The notes beneath the pieces were generated by a model. The model saw nothing but the letters and a program-made list of their open reading frames with translations, was not told where the DNA came from and ran no database searches. Both the position numbers and the translations under genes were made by a program. Below are positions 13,993 through 22,284 of a DNA stretch of 23,770 bases, piece after piece; position 1 is the stretch's first letter; the number at the start of each line of letters is the position of its first letter. Source of the DNA: RUG11237 sp964450185 (GTDB lineage Bacteria > Bacillota > Clostridia > Lachnospirales > Lachnospiraceae); assembly GCA_964450185.1 (NCBI GenBank), contig CAYVCL010000050.1:1-23770 (forward strand). The letters run 5' to 3'.

Positions 13993-15231
13993 ATGGGAAA
14001 ATGTTTTAGTGATGCAGTTGAAACAGCACTTCGTTATATTTATTATGATGTGCGTTTAGGAAAAGGAGCTGAAGGGTTGGAATTGTTGAAAAAAGCTTCT
14101 GAAGAAGGGGACGGTGATGCTTCTTGTATTCTGGCTAGATGTATGTGGGGACCTCAGTATGTTTGGAATGGACATAATTTTCCAGAAGATGATGAATTAG
14201 GTATGAAGTACTTGTATAAGTCTGTAGAACAAGGTAGTGCCCTTGGTGTTATGGTAGCAGTACGTTGCAATGAATTTTCACAAGAAATGGTACAGAAAAT
14301 GCCTTTTGCTAATTTAAAAGAGGATTTTGCCAAGGTATTGGAAAAGGCAAATGCAGGAGATGCTTTTTGCCAGTATACCATAGGAAATTCATATTATTGG
14401 GGAGATTTTTTAGATATTGATGAAATCAATCCTCAGTCTTTTTCAAATAATGCAGAATTAAAATCATATGTAGCAGAAAATACAAGAAAATGTGAAGAAT
14501 GGTTTTTGAAAGCTCTAAGGGGAGGAATTCACTCTGCAGCAAATAATCTGAATGCTTATTATACCGAGGGTGTAGATGAGTATGTTGCGCCACAACCAGC
14601 TAAAGCTAAAGGTTTGTATAAAATGGGAGCAGAGTTGGGACATCCCGATTTACAGTGGTCTTATGCAGAAGAATTAGAGGCGCAGGGAAAAGTACAAGAA
14701 GGATTCGAATGGAGAAAGAAAGCTGCTGAGGGTGGTCAGACAGAATGTTGGTATGATGTAGCGGAACAATATCGCACAGGGAAATTTCTTCCGAAGGATT
14801 TGTACAAAGCAGCGGAATGTTATGAAAAATGTATAAATCAAAGAGCAAATAATTTTTCAAAATTGGCTAGCGCAAATCAGTTAGGTCGTATGTACTGTGA
14901 AGGCGAAGGCGTAATGAAAGATTATACTAAGGCATTACCTCTTATTAAGCTAGCGGTTGAAACTAAGTATCCGAATAATGTGTATTATTTAGGAAAGTGC
15001 TATTATGGTATGGGTGAATATGAAAAAGCCCGAACATGTTTTGAAAATTCCAGCGTATCTGATATGGAAGTAAACTATATGTTAGGCATGATTTATACCC
15101 GAGGTCTAGGTGTTGAAGAAAATATAGGTAAGGGGATAAAATATTTAAAGAACGCTAAGGGAATACCAGAGGCAAAAATGGAAATTGCGAAGTATAAGAA
15201 ACCTTTTTTAGGTAAGTGGGTTCGTAAGTAA
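13993..15231 (+). CDS. Sel1/TPR-like repeat protein
   Basis: A 412-residue cytoplasmic protein built of helical Sel1-type repeats, for example LGMKYLYKSVEQGSALGVMV, AKGLYKMGAELGHPDLQWSY, GRMYCEGEGVMKDYTKAL and LGMIYTRGLGVEENIGKGIK. Each has the G-(M/L)-x-Y-x-x-G-x-G-V layout followed by (K/A)-A-x-x-x-(L/Y). Sel1 proteins are scaffolds for protein-protein contacts and have no catalytic residues. I start at 13993, six bases after a GGA ribosome site and downstream of a good promoter; an upstream in-frame ATG sits at the expected transcription start. It is flanked by genes on the other strand, so it stands alone. The partner protein is unknown. Confidence 0.85.
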   Translation: MGKCFSDAVETALRYIYYDVRLGKGAEGLELLKKASEEGDGDASCILARCMWGPQYVWNGHNFPEDDELGMKYLYKSVEQGSALGVMVAVRCNEFSQEMVQKMPFANLKEDFAKVLEKANAGDAFCQYTIGNSYYWGDFLDIDEINPQSFSNNAELKSYVAENTRKCEEWFLKALRGGIHSAANNLNAYYTEGVDEYVAPQPAKAKGLYKMGAELGHPDLQWSYAEELEAQGKVQEGFEWRKKAAEGGQTECWYDVAEQYRTGKFLPKDLYKAAECYEKCINQRANNFSKLASANQLGRMYCEGEGVMKDYTKALPLIKLAVETKYPNNVYYLGKCYYGMGEYEKARTCFENSSVSDMEVNYMLGMIYTRGLGVEENIGKGIKYLKNAKGIPEAKMEIAKYKKPFLGKWVRK

Positions 15232-15264
15232 ATATCATTGAATAATTATAGATAAGCATAAATT

Positions 15265-15303
15265 GGGGCTGTCGCTTTAACTGAAACTTAGTGCGACAGC
15301 CCC
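15265..15303. terminator. Hairpin between convergent genes, probable bidirectional terminator
   Basis: GGGGCTGTCGC (15265-15275) and GCGACAGCCCC (15293-15303) form a perfect 11-bp GC-rich stem between the Sel1 gene and the MerR gene, which converge here. The T-tracts on both sides are poor, so termination efficiency is uncertain. Confidence 0.6.
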
Positions 15304-15337
15304 ATCATGCAATTTCTGAAAGTTATCTTATAAAATT

Positions 15338-16102
15338 TTACTGTTTATCTACCCAATATCGTATTGCCTGTTCTAAGAAATTAGCGCAGCCTTCTACTTC
15401 TTCGTCATAATACATACGAAAACGTTGGTCATAAATGTACGCAGCTGCAATTCCTTTATGGGCCTCCTTGGTATACTTTTTCCAAGTCATTTCAAGCCAT
15501 TCTTTATGGAGAAGAACAATTTCTTTTCCTTCTTCACTTTCTGGTGTAACTCCTGCCAAAACAGCTTCTTTTAAACGCTTTCTGATTTCCACGCCCAGAT
15601 GCTCAAATCTGTCCCAGTCCTTTTGTGACATGTTCAGAACCTTTTTATTTGAGGCATCCATTTCTTCGTCGCCATATTTCTGGCGAACCTCTGCGCCATA
15701 CTTTTCTTCATTTTCTCTTACAATTCTTTCTTTAAAAGCTTCAAATTTTTCTTTATCACTCATTTTATATTCTCCCTTCATTGACAAGATTGTCTGCTTT
15801 ACTGTATGAATCAAAGAATTTGTATAATCTCTTTGTTCTTCCAGCTCCAGAAGATGCTCCTCCAATGCTTTCATAATATCAAAATCATCCTGATAAAGAA
15901 TCTTTTGAATACTTTTCAAATCAAATCCTCTTTCCCGGTAAAAAAGAATCTGTTGTAACAGCGTCACCTCTTTTTCGCCATAATACCGATATCCGGCCTC
16001 ATTCACATCAAGAGGCTTCAAAAGTCCGATTTCATCATAATACCGTAACGTGCGTGCACTCACTCCGGCTAAATTGGATAATTCTCTAATACTATATTTC
16101 AT
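15338..16102 (-). CDS. MerR-family regulator with TipAS-like ligand domain
   Basis: A 254-residue activator. Residues 1-70 are a MerR winged helix-turn-helix (YSIRELSNLAGVSARTLRYYDEIGLLKP, then GYRYYGEKEVTLLQQILFYRERGF). A dimerisation coiled coil follows (about 75-115), then a C-terminal TipAS-type all-helical domain (about 120-254, ending in a cluster with EVEGCANFLEQAIRYW). TipAL-like proteins bind peptide or other hydrophobic antibiotics and activate efflux or detoxification genes. The start (16100-16102) follows a perfect GGAGG; a longer reading from 16132 would run through the promoter. It is probably autoregulated through the 19-bp-spacer promoter just upstream. No other target gene is evident beside it. 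Confidence 0.9.
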   Translation of the reverse strand: MKYSIRELSNLAGVSARTLRYYDEIGLLKPLDVNEAGYRYYGEKEVTLLQQILFYRERGFDLKSIQKILYQDDFDIMKALEEHLLELEEQRDYTNSLIHTVKQTILSMKGEYKMSDKEKFEAFKERIVRENEEKYGAEVRQKYGDEEMDASNKKVLNMSQKDWDRFEHLGVEIRKRLKEAVLAGVTPESEEGKEIVLLHKEWLEMTWKKYTKEAHKGIAAAYIYDQRFRMYYDEEVEGCANFLEQAIRYWVDKQ

Positions 16103-16127
16103 GTGATTACCTCCTCTGGCTGAATTA

Positions 16128-16158
16128 AGCATATATCTTTACGTTACGTCAAAGTCAA
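16128..16158 (-). promoter_or_regulatory. MerR-type promoter with 19-bp spacer and dyad operator
   Basis: Minus strand: TTGACT (16153-16158), exactly 19 bases, then TATGCT (16128-16133). The spacer holds an imperfect dyad, CTTTGACGT-A-ACGTAAAG (16137-16154). A 19-bp spacer with a central dyad is the classic target of MerR activators, which untwist the DNA to align the two boxes. Confidence 0.75.
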
Positions 16159-16241
16159 GAGGGAATTTGAAATTTTTTTATTACAACTGTTATATAATTT
16201 TTATAGCCACATAAACAACCGCTTGCTCTTCTCCATGATAA

Positions 16242-16916
16242 TTATTCAAAAATCAAGTGCATATTTGAATGTCGTTGGAGTGAATTTTTATCTTTTTCTA
16301 TGTATTTCCATGTTTCCTTATAAGTTCCCTGAACTGCAATCGCCTCATCTGATATAAAATCTATAAATTCCTGAACTTTGCCTTCATATTTTTCAGCAAA
16401 CTCATCAGACAGTTCTTCCTTTTCATCATCCGAGAAATCCTTAAGTTCATTATATAAAACATGTTCTAAATTGCATGAGTTAAAATATAATCTATACCAA
16501 ATATCATGAATTTTTCCTGTCGAATACAACTTAAACATAATCTCTGACTTATGTTTATTTCGTTTTTCAACCTCCTCAACATTAGAATACTCTATATATT
16601 CCTCATAATATTGAAGATTATCAACTTCATTCTTTCGAATACAATCCTTAGTAAAAGCACCATCTGTATCAGCTATATGAATAATTCTCACAAAATCCTC
16701 CCATTCATACCCATACTTACTTTTAATGCTTTCTACTAAATTATTAACTCCGGAAACAGCATTCTCTACTGTTGTATTATAATCGGATGTTATATCTCCA
16801 TGTACAACCGCAAACTGCACTTCTTCTGAAGAAAAGAATTCCTTAAGTATTCCACCTATCGCATTCTCGTCACTTGGTCCCTCAACGATAACCGCAACTA
16901 CTTTTTTCTCACTCAT
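16242..16916 (-). CDS. TOPRIM-domain protein, partner of AAA ATPase (defence-like)
   Basis: A 224-residue protein whose N-terminal half reads as a TOPRIM fold. It has an acidic first strand VVAVIVEGPSDENAIGG with Glu12, and RIIHIADTDGAF with Asp83 and Asp85, the DxD pair. TOPRIM proteins of this kind are metal-dependent nucleases, as in OLD-family enzymes and in AriB of the PARIS defence system. The C-terminal half is helical and acidic and unknown to me. The ATG lies inside the end of the ATPase gene (8-base overlap, ATGAGTGA) with an AAGGAG site upstream, so the two are coexpressed. Longer than a bare TOPRIM, shorter than a full OLD protein. A phage-defence or toxin-like nuclease role is inference from domain pairing. 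Confidence 0.75.
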   Translation of the reverse strand: MSEKKVVAVIVEGPSDENAIGGILKEFFSSEEVQFAVVHGDITSDYNTTVENAVSGVNNLVESIKSKYGYEWEDFVRIIHIADTDGAFTKDCIRKNEVDNLQYYEEYIEYSNVEEVEKRNKHKSEIMFKLYSTGKIHDIWYRLYFNSCNLEHVLYNELKDFSDDEKEELSDEFAEKYEGKVQEFIDFISDEAIAVQGTYKETWKYIEKDKNSLQRHSNMHLIFE

Positions 16917-18303
16917 TTTGCAGGCTCCTTCCTGCTTTTCTGAATGCTCTCGCAATCTTTAAGCTATCAGTTTCTTCATAAATATTTTCTTCCTGACCCC
17001 CAAGTGTAATACTTCTAATATACATACTACGAAGATTATTTGAGCCCTTTACATTCTTCATATGAATGTATCTATTGTTTGGATTAACTGTCGAAAACAT
17101 AATGCTCTCTTTATCAAGCATCTCCAAAGCACGAAGATTGTGAGAAGTAAAAATCAGTTGTCCTTTCGCACTCTTACTAAAAATATCTAACAACTCACCT
17201 AACATATATTCAAAAATTCCAGCATCCAACTCATCAATAACCAGACAAATGGATGGATTCCCAAATGCTTGAATTAGAACATTCAAAATAGACACAATCT
17301 TAATGATTCCTTCAGATTCCATGCGAATAGGAATAGCTTTTTTATCTCTTCTGACAGACATAAGTTCAACTTTCCATCCCTCTTCACCTGAATCCATTGC
17401 CTGCTTTCCATAATCTTTTACGCTAATGCACATTCCAGGAATAATTGTATATAACACAGTATTGATTTGTTCTACAATCTCATTGAGAAGTTCCTTCCGT
17501 TCAGCATCTAAAACAGTCGGCTCCATTAGCGGAACTGCAAAATCCCCTTTCATTCCAACCTTTTCCTTTTCAACACGAAAAGCCATTGGAAGCAAGAAAT
17601 TTGCGGAAATCATACCAGAATGAGAACTTTTAATCACAAACAAATCCTTAAGAGCAAAATTAAACAGTGCGTTGATTACGATAGCGTAGTTCTTAAACTC
17701 ATCAGTAATTTTATTAAAGAATATCTCCCTGCTATTTTCTCCAAAAATGTAAGAGCAATTACTCTTCTCTGCCATTTTCCGTGCAACAATGAGATCCATC
17801 TTAATATCTTTATCTTTTCCTACCAACTCTTCAAGTCTTTTCAGTGGTTTAAAAATAGAGTCTGTTTCAGATTTCTGATAGTCCATGAAAATGTTCTTAT
17901 TAGTTCTATTTCCATCCTGATTTATGGCACAATTTAAGTACTCTCTTTCAATAACAACTCCCTTATCTCCTTTTGAAAGAACAATATGGTATCCTACTTC
18001 ATATAAAACACTATCTCCAAATATCTTAAATTCAGCATTTACCTCCGCACACGCTGAATCAGTATCAATATAGTCTAAAATACTCTGTTCTAATTCCTCT
18101 CCAATCATAACGCGCTGCAAAAAATAAAGCGTATCAACAATCGCAGTTTTACCGGAACCATTCTGTCCATAAATACCTAATATTTCAGCTCCACCCCACT
18201 TGAAATTTCTCTCATCGGCAAGTGGCATAAAAATAGTTCCATTCTTTACATTTTTAATATTCTTTATAGTTAACGATGACAAACGAACAACCAAGTTTTT
18301 CAT
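16909..18303 (-). CDS. AAA/ABC-type ATPase of a candidate ATPase-TOPRIM defence pair
   Basis: A 464-residue cytoplasmic ATPase of the AAA_15/AAA_21 (OLD-like) group. Walker A is GQNGSGKT (46-53), preceded by the family's INNI-like start (SSLTIKNIKNVK, 9-20). The signature-like segment is ESEGIIKI (329-336). Walker B is ICLVIDELDAGI with E358, and the switch histidine is in FTSHN (H388). Such ATPases sense phage or DNA signals and control a nuclease partner, as RecF/OLD/PARIS-like proteins do. Here the nuclease candidate is the overlapping TOPRIM gene. The start follows GGAGGT by five bases and a sigma-A promoter lies upstream. Cell role, trigger and target are unknown. Confidence 0.85.
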   Translation of the reverse strand: MKNLVVRLSSLTIKNIKNVKNGTIFMPLADERNFKWGGAEILGIYGQNGSGKTAIVDTLYFLQRVMIGEELEQSILDYIDTDSACAEVNAEFKIFGDSVLYEVGYHIVLSKGDKGVVIEREYLNCAINQDGNRTNKNIFMDYQKSETDSIFKPLKRLEELVGKDKDIKMDLIVARKMAEKSNCSYIFGENSREIFFNKITDEFKNYAIVINALFNFALKDLFVIKSSHSGMISANFLLPMAFRVEKEKVGMKGDFAVPLMEPTVLDAERKELLNEIVEQINTVLYTIIPGMCISVKDYGKQAMDSGEEGWKVELMSVRRDKKAIPIRMESEGIIKIVSILNVLIQAFGNPSICLVIDELDAGIFEYMLGELLDIFSKSAKGQLIFTSHNLRALEMLDKESIMFSTVNPNNRYIHMKNVKGSNNLRSMYIRSITLGGQEENIYEETDSLKIARAFRKAGRSLQNE

Positions 18304-18336
18304 AATCTACCTCCAAAGACTCGAAAATACAATGAT

Positions 18337-18365
18337 ATATTAGCACATGGAATCCCAAAATTCAA
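18337..18365 (-). promoter_or_regulatory. Promoter of the ATPase-TOPRIM operon
   Basis: Minus strand TTGAAT (18360-18365), a 17-base spacer and TAATAT (18337-18342), about 34 bases before the ATPase start. Moderately good boxes in AT-rich DNA. Confidence 0.45.
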
Positions 18366-18487
18366 TTATAATTTTCATTTTGGAATTTTTTATCCCTTTT
18401 CCAAAATTTCAGTACTACATTATCATACTCTAAAATGGATTATTTATTCCAACTTCTGTGGCAATCCTAAAACATCCAATAATCTCA

Positions 18488-18517
18488 TTTACAAATATCC
18501 TACCACAATGGTATGCT
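18488..18517 (+). promoter_or_regulatory. Promoter of the small acetyltransferase gene
   Basis: TTTACA (18488-18493), an 18-base spacer and TATGCT (18512-18517), about 31 bases before the chosen ATG. A longer in-frame reading would start at 18513, inside this -10 box. Confidence 0.45.
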
Positions 18518-18548
18518 AATAACAACAACCAACAGGAGGTTACAAAAA

Positions 18549-18998
18549 ATGACTATCAGAAAAGCAACAGCCAACGATTTAGATTTACTTATAAACAGCA
18601 GACTCGAAATGTTAAAGGATGTAAATAACTTATCCGAAGACGCAGCCTTTTCTCCGGAGTTTTTAGCAGCCACTAAGGAATATTTTCAAACTTCCGACCA
18701 TACAACCCTGTTAGCGCTGGAAGATTGTAAAGTCATTGGCTGCGCTTCCATTTGCTATATCAATGTGATGCCAACTTTTGACCATCCTACCGGTAAAAGA
18801 GCTCATATTATGAATGTATACACTCATGCAGACTACCGCCGTCAAGGAATTGCCCTTCAAATGATGGAACAATTAATGGAAGAAGCAAGAAACCGAAAGG
18901 TTACGGAAATCAGTCTGGACGCCACCGAAGCAGGAAGACCCCTCTATAAAAAATGCGGTTTTACCGACACCACCGAAGGTATGGTGTTAAATTTATAA
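18549..18998 (+). CDS. Small GNAT-family acetyltransferase
   Basis: A 149-residue single-domain GNAT enzyme. It opens with MTIRKATANDLDLLINSR (strand 1 and helix 1). The acetyl-CoA loop is HIMNVYTHADYRRQGIALQMMEQLMEEA, with R-R-Q-G-I-A as the Q/R-x-x-G-x-A motif. It ends with EISLDATEAGRPLYKKCGF, the usual last strand and helix. The acceptor is unknown; small GNATs of this type acetylate amino groups of metabolites, antibiotics or protein N-termini. The ATG follows AGGAGG by eight bases. It is a single-gene unit, with a terminator hairpin just after it. Confidence 0.87.
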   Translation: MTIRKATANDLDLLINSRLEMLKDVNNLSEDAAFSPEFLAATKEYFQTSDHTTLLALEDCKVIGCASICYINVMPTFDHPTGKRAHIMNVYTHADYRRQGIALQMMEQLMEEARNRKVTEISLDATEAGRPLYKKCGFTDTTEGMVLNL

Positions 18999-19017
18999 TT
19001 TTCTGCAGAAAATATAT

Positions 19018-19057
19018 TTCCCCTGCTCTTGCCAGGTCTTTCGCAAAAGCAGGGGAA
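19018..19057. terminator. Shared terminator hairpin between convergent genes
   Basis: TTCCCCTGCT (19018-19027) and AGCAGGGGAA (19048-19057) form a 10-bp stem between the acetyltransferase gene and the FtsX-type permease gene. A perfect 16-base palindrome, ATTTTCTGCAGAAAAT, lies at 18998-19013 directly at the stop codon of the first. The flanks are AT-rich rather than clean U-tracts. Confidence 0.6.
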
Positions 19058-19065
19058 CATAAATA

Positions 19066-21423
19066 TTATTCACTCATCAGCATCTTTGCCGGTTCAATCT
19101 TTCGTATTTTCATAGAAAATCCGATGGTAACTAAAATCGCAACCATGGTAATTCCTGTTACCGTAAGAATTTGCCAGAACGGATTAATTATCATATTGCA
19201 GGCTTTGATTCCACAAAAGGATAAACAAACTACCACCAAGGAATCTGTCAGATAAACGGAACCTATCGCTCCAACCACTGCTCCGGTTATCATAATCGGC
19301 AAATTGGAACATACCATCTGAAGTACCAGTTGTTTTGTGGTAAATCCCAAGGCTTTATAAATACCATAGTTTTTCTTCTCCTGAGATACTTTTGTCTTTA
19401 CCAGAAGCATGACAACCATACATACTACCCATACAGTAATTACCACAAAAACCATACAAATCAATTCCATTGCTATAGATACGGAAGATAACGTACTTCC
19501 AATTAATTTTTCACTATCCATCATTTTTATGTTATCATACTTTTCCTCCAAAAGACTTGCTATCTGAGAATACGTCACATCTTCTTTTGTATTAACATAC
19601 AAATAATAAGTAGTGCAAAATCCATTTAACCTTTTTGCCCCATTATAATCCAACAATGCTTTCATTCCCATGCTGTTTATTTTTTGGTCGATACCACATA
19701 CAATATAGTCCTTTTTTTCTCCAGTACCTTCCACATATATTACATCCCCAACCTTGGCCTGTAACATATCACTTACTTTTGTAGTAATCACTATTTCATT
19801 TTCATATTTTGGCAAACGTCCCTCAATCAACGTTTCGTATTCTAAATCTTCTGGAGTTTTCCAAAAATCAATGGTCAACGTAGCACTTTCTTCTCCCTTA
19901 CTTAGCTTAGCATTACAATTACTATAATAAGAAACATTTTTCACTTCTTCCCACGCTAATATTTCTGTTGCAAGTTGCTCTAAATTTTCACCTTCCACCA
20001 CGATATCTCCGGTTTCTGCTCCCACGAATGCTAACAGATTTTCCGTTTCTAAGGAAAAATTCTGATACAATACAAATCCCACACAACTGGCAAAACTTAA
20101 AATAACCACAATCAGGCAAACCGTAAAACTTTTCATCTTTTCTTTTAATACACTCTTTAATCCCAGCGCACCCTGCAAAAAGATTTTTGTTTTTTCCAAA
20201 GGAATGTGATTTTTGCGGAAATTGTGAGTAGCTACTCCACCGCGCAATGCATCTAACACCGTTATTTTTCCATAAATTCTTACGGTCAAAACGGTAACCA
20301 GAAGAATCACCACATTTACCAATGCTCCGGTCAGCAACGCCGCTTTCCAGTCATATCCCACCTGCCAGCTCACCCCAATTAATGTAGCCTGAAGATTTCC
20401 AATTAACCCTCCACACAGACATCCTGCTGCCAAGCCAAGGATAGTTCCCAAAAAGCTAATGCATAAAATTTCTAACACTCCGGCAACTTTCAGTTCTCTG
20501 GAAGTATAACCGGTTGCCTGCAAAATACCAATATTTTTCATATTATCCTGAATAAAATTTCGCACACTGAAACGAATAATAATAATGGCAATGAAAATCA
20601 GCAGAAAGCCAAATACCATAATAATCCCCATGCCTATATTAGACATCATGGCATCTCCGCCTTTCATTGTTTCCCAATTCAATCCTAAATTACCATAATT
20701 GGCAATATCAGAAATTTCTTTTACAATACATTCTGACAATTTCTGGTCAAATTTGTAAGAACTTTCTCCAGACTTTAATTTTACTTTATACTCATAGCAT
20801 CCATCCTGCAATAAGCCCTCTTCTTTTTCCTTAATTTCCTCTATGTAATCCTGTCCTATATAACATCTGTATACAGAAATATTCAATGGTGTTGTAAATA
20901 AACCATCTTCAATAAATCCCAACACCTCAAATTCATAGTCATGAGCTCCTAATGTAAGATATATCGTGTCACCTGTTTGATAAGCATAAGCTGCTTTAAA
21001 GTAATAAGGCAACAGAATCGAATTTTTCTTTTTCTCTCCTTCATCATATATGGAATAGCTTTGAATTGTTCTCTCCTCTTCCATAATACCGATGCAGAAA
21101 CTTCCTTCGCTTTCTTCTTCCCCTTCACCGTGATACTTGGCTGCTGATGCATACAGACAGGAACTCACTTCCCATTGACTTACTTCCTCCTGAGAGCTTA
21201 TCAGTTCTGTTAACTTTTCACGTTCCCTGCTTGCTGTAATAAAAATCTGATCCGCACCATTGGTTTCTTCGTACACTCTGTCTAAAACCTTCCCAGTATT
21301 TGTCAAAGCAGTAATACTCACATACAATAATGCAACCGCCAGCATGGTTAAAAATCCAAGAACCACCACATCGCTTTTCTTCTTTTTCAGATTATTTCGG
21401 GCAATAAATAACAAACGATACAT
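19066..21423 (-). CDS. FtsX-family ABC transporter permease (peptide export/detoxification)
   Basis: A 785-residue membrane protein with the two-unit FtsX layout. A first span near residues 18-40 is followed by an outer domain of about 220 residues and a three-span block (IGMGIIMVFGFLLIFIAIII, LEILCISFLGTILGLAAG, ALVNVVILLVTVLTV). Span 5 (FTVCLIVVILSFASCVGFVL), a second outer domain and a three-span C-terminal block complete it. These are the MacB/BceB-like permeases that move or remove antimicrobial peptides from the membrane rather than import nutrients. It starts one base after the stop of the ATPase gene (TAATATG), so the pair is translationally coupled. With the upstream kinase and regulator this forms a typical peptide-sensing resistance module; the substrate is unknown. 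Confidence 0.9.
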   Translation of the reverse strand: MYRLLFIARNNLKKKKSDVVVLGFLTMLAVALLYVSITALTNTGKVLDRVYEETNGADQIFITASREREKLTELISSQEEVSQWEVSSCLYASAAKYHGEGEEESEGSFCIGIMEEERTIQSYSIYDEGEKKKNSILLPYYFKAAYAYQTGDTIYLTLGAHDYEFEVLGFIEDGLFTTPLNISVYRCYIGQDYIEEIKEKEEGLLQDGCYEYKVKLKSGESSYKFDQKLSECIVKEISDIANYGNLGLNWETMKGGDAMMSNIGMGIIMVFGFLLIFIAIIIIRFSVRNFIQDNMKNIGILQATGYTSRELKVAGVLEILCISFLGTILGLAAGCLCGGLIGNLQATLIGVSWQVGYDWKAALLTGALVNVVILLVTVLTVRIYGKITVLDALRGGVATHNFRKNHIPLEKTKIFLQGALGLKSVLKEKMKSFTVCLIVVILSFASCVGFVLYQNFSLETENLLAFVGAETGDIVVEGENLEQLATEILAWEEVKNVSYYSNCNAKLSKGEESATLTIDFWKTPEDLEYETLIEGRLPKYENEIVITTKVSDMLQAKVGDVIYVEGTGEKKDYIVCGIDQKINSMGMKALLDYNGAKRLNGFCTTYYLYVNTKEDVTYSQIASLLEEKYDNIKMMDSEKLIGSTLSSVSIAMELICMVFVVITVWVVCMVVMLLVKTKVSQEKKNYGIYKALGFTTKQLVLQMVCSNLPIMITGAVVGAIGSVYLTDSLVVVCLSFCGIKACNMIINPFWQILTVTGITMVAILVTIGFSMKIRKIEPAKMLMSE

Positions 21424-21424
21424 A

Positions 21425-22180
21425 TTACCACCCCATTTCTGTCAAAAAGCTGCGTAATTTTTCGTGGCGCTCTTTATCTCCGGTCACATATTTACCAAGC
21501 AGTAATTCACCGGTAATGACTCCATCCGATAAATACAAAATACGGTTCGCCCGTCTTGCAGACTTCATATCATGAGTTACCATTACAATGGACTGTCCCT
21601 TATCATTTAATTCCGTAAGTATATTCAACACATTTTCCGTATTCTTAGAATTTAATGCTCCGGTAGGTTCGTCTGCAAAAAGTATTTCCGGCTGGTTAAT
21701 CACGCCACGCACCACTGCCACTCTCTGCTGTTCCCCACCAGAAAGCTGTACCGGGAATTTTGAAAAGATTTCTTCTTTTAAGCCTACTTTTAATAAAAGT
21801 TCTTTTGCTCTTTTGGCGATTCCCTTCTTATCCTTACTTACCAGCAATCCGCTTACCATAATGTTATCCAACACACTCATGGTGTCATTTAAATAGTTTT
21901 GCTGGAATACAAAACCACAATGTTTTCTGCGAAACAGTGCTAATTTGTCATTATTGTATTTTGCAATTTCTTCTTCGCCATATTTAATACTGCCAAGGGT
22001 TGGACGGTCCATTCCTGACAACGCATAAAGCAGAGTGCTTTTTCCGGAACCGGAATTTCCCATAATTACCGTAAAATCTCCCTGATAAATATCAATATTC
22101 AAATTTTTTAATACATGCTGCTGTACACTTCCATTAGAAAAAGTTTTACATAAATCTTTTGCAGTTAATAAAGTATTCAT
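21425..22180 (-). CDS. ABC transporter ATP-binding protein of FtsX-type exporter
   Basis: A 251-residue ATPase of the LolD/MacB/BceA group. Walker A GNSGSGKST (41-49), Q-loop FQQNYLND, signature LSGGEQQRVAVVRG, Walker B ILFADEPTGALNSKNT and switch VTHDM are all present. ADEPTGALN is the usual wording of this group. It pairs with the adjoining permease. The start follows GGAGG by seven bases. A separate promoter region of about 100 bases lies between it and the kinase gene, so the exporter genes can be induced independently of the kinase. Confidence 0.92.
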   Translation of the reverse strand: MNTLLTAKDLCKTFSNGSVQQHVLKNLNIDIYQGDFTVIMGNSGSGKSTLLYALSGMDRPTLGSIKYGEEEIAKYNNDKLALFRRKHCGFVFQQNYLNDTMSVLDNIMVSGLLVSKDKKGIAKRAKELLLKVGLKEEIFSKFPVQLSGGEQQRVAVVRGVINQPEILFADEPTGALNSKNTENVLNILTELNDKGQSIVMVTHDMKSARRANRILYLSDGVITGELLLGKYVTGDKERHEKLRSFLTEMGW

Positions 22181-22212
22181 AACATTTCCTCCATTTGTTT
22201 CTTTGTGTTTTT

Positions 22213-22235
22213 ATTATATCCTGTAACATTTGTAA
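22213..22235 (-). promoter_or_regulatory. Exporter promoter with direct repeats for response-regulator binding
   Basis: Minus strand TATAAT (22213-22218) lies just after two direct copies of TTACA (22231-22235 and 22222-22226), nine bases apart. No usable -35 box is present. A good -10 with direct repeats in place of the -35 fits a promoter activated by an OmpR-type regulator. The regulator assignment is inference. Confidence 0.45.
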
Positions 22236-22284
22236 AATCTTTTTCTAACTCTTGCCCATTTCTTAATCAATCCTTAAATATTTA

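Noticed and set aside
22181..22284. Intrinsic terminator after the kinase gene
   Set aside because: The AT-rich repeats near TTTAAGGATTGATTAAG do not make a GC stem with a U-tract.
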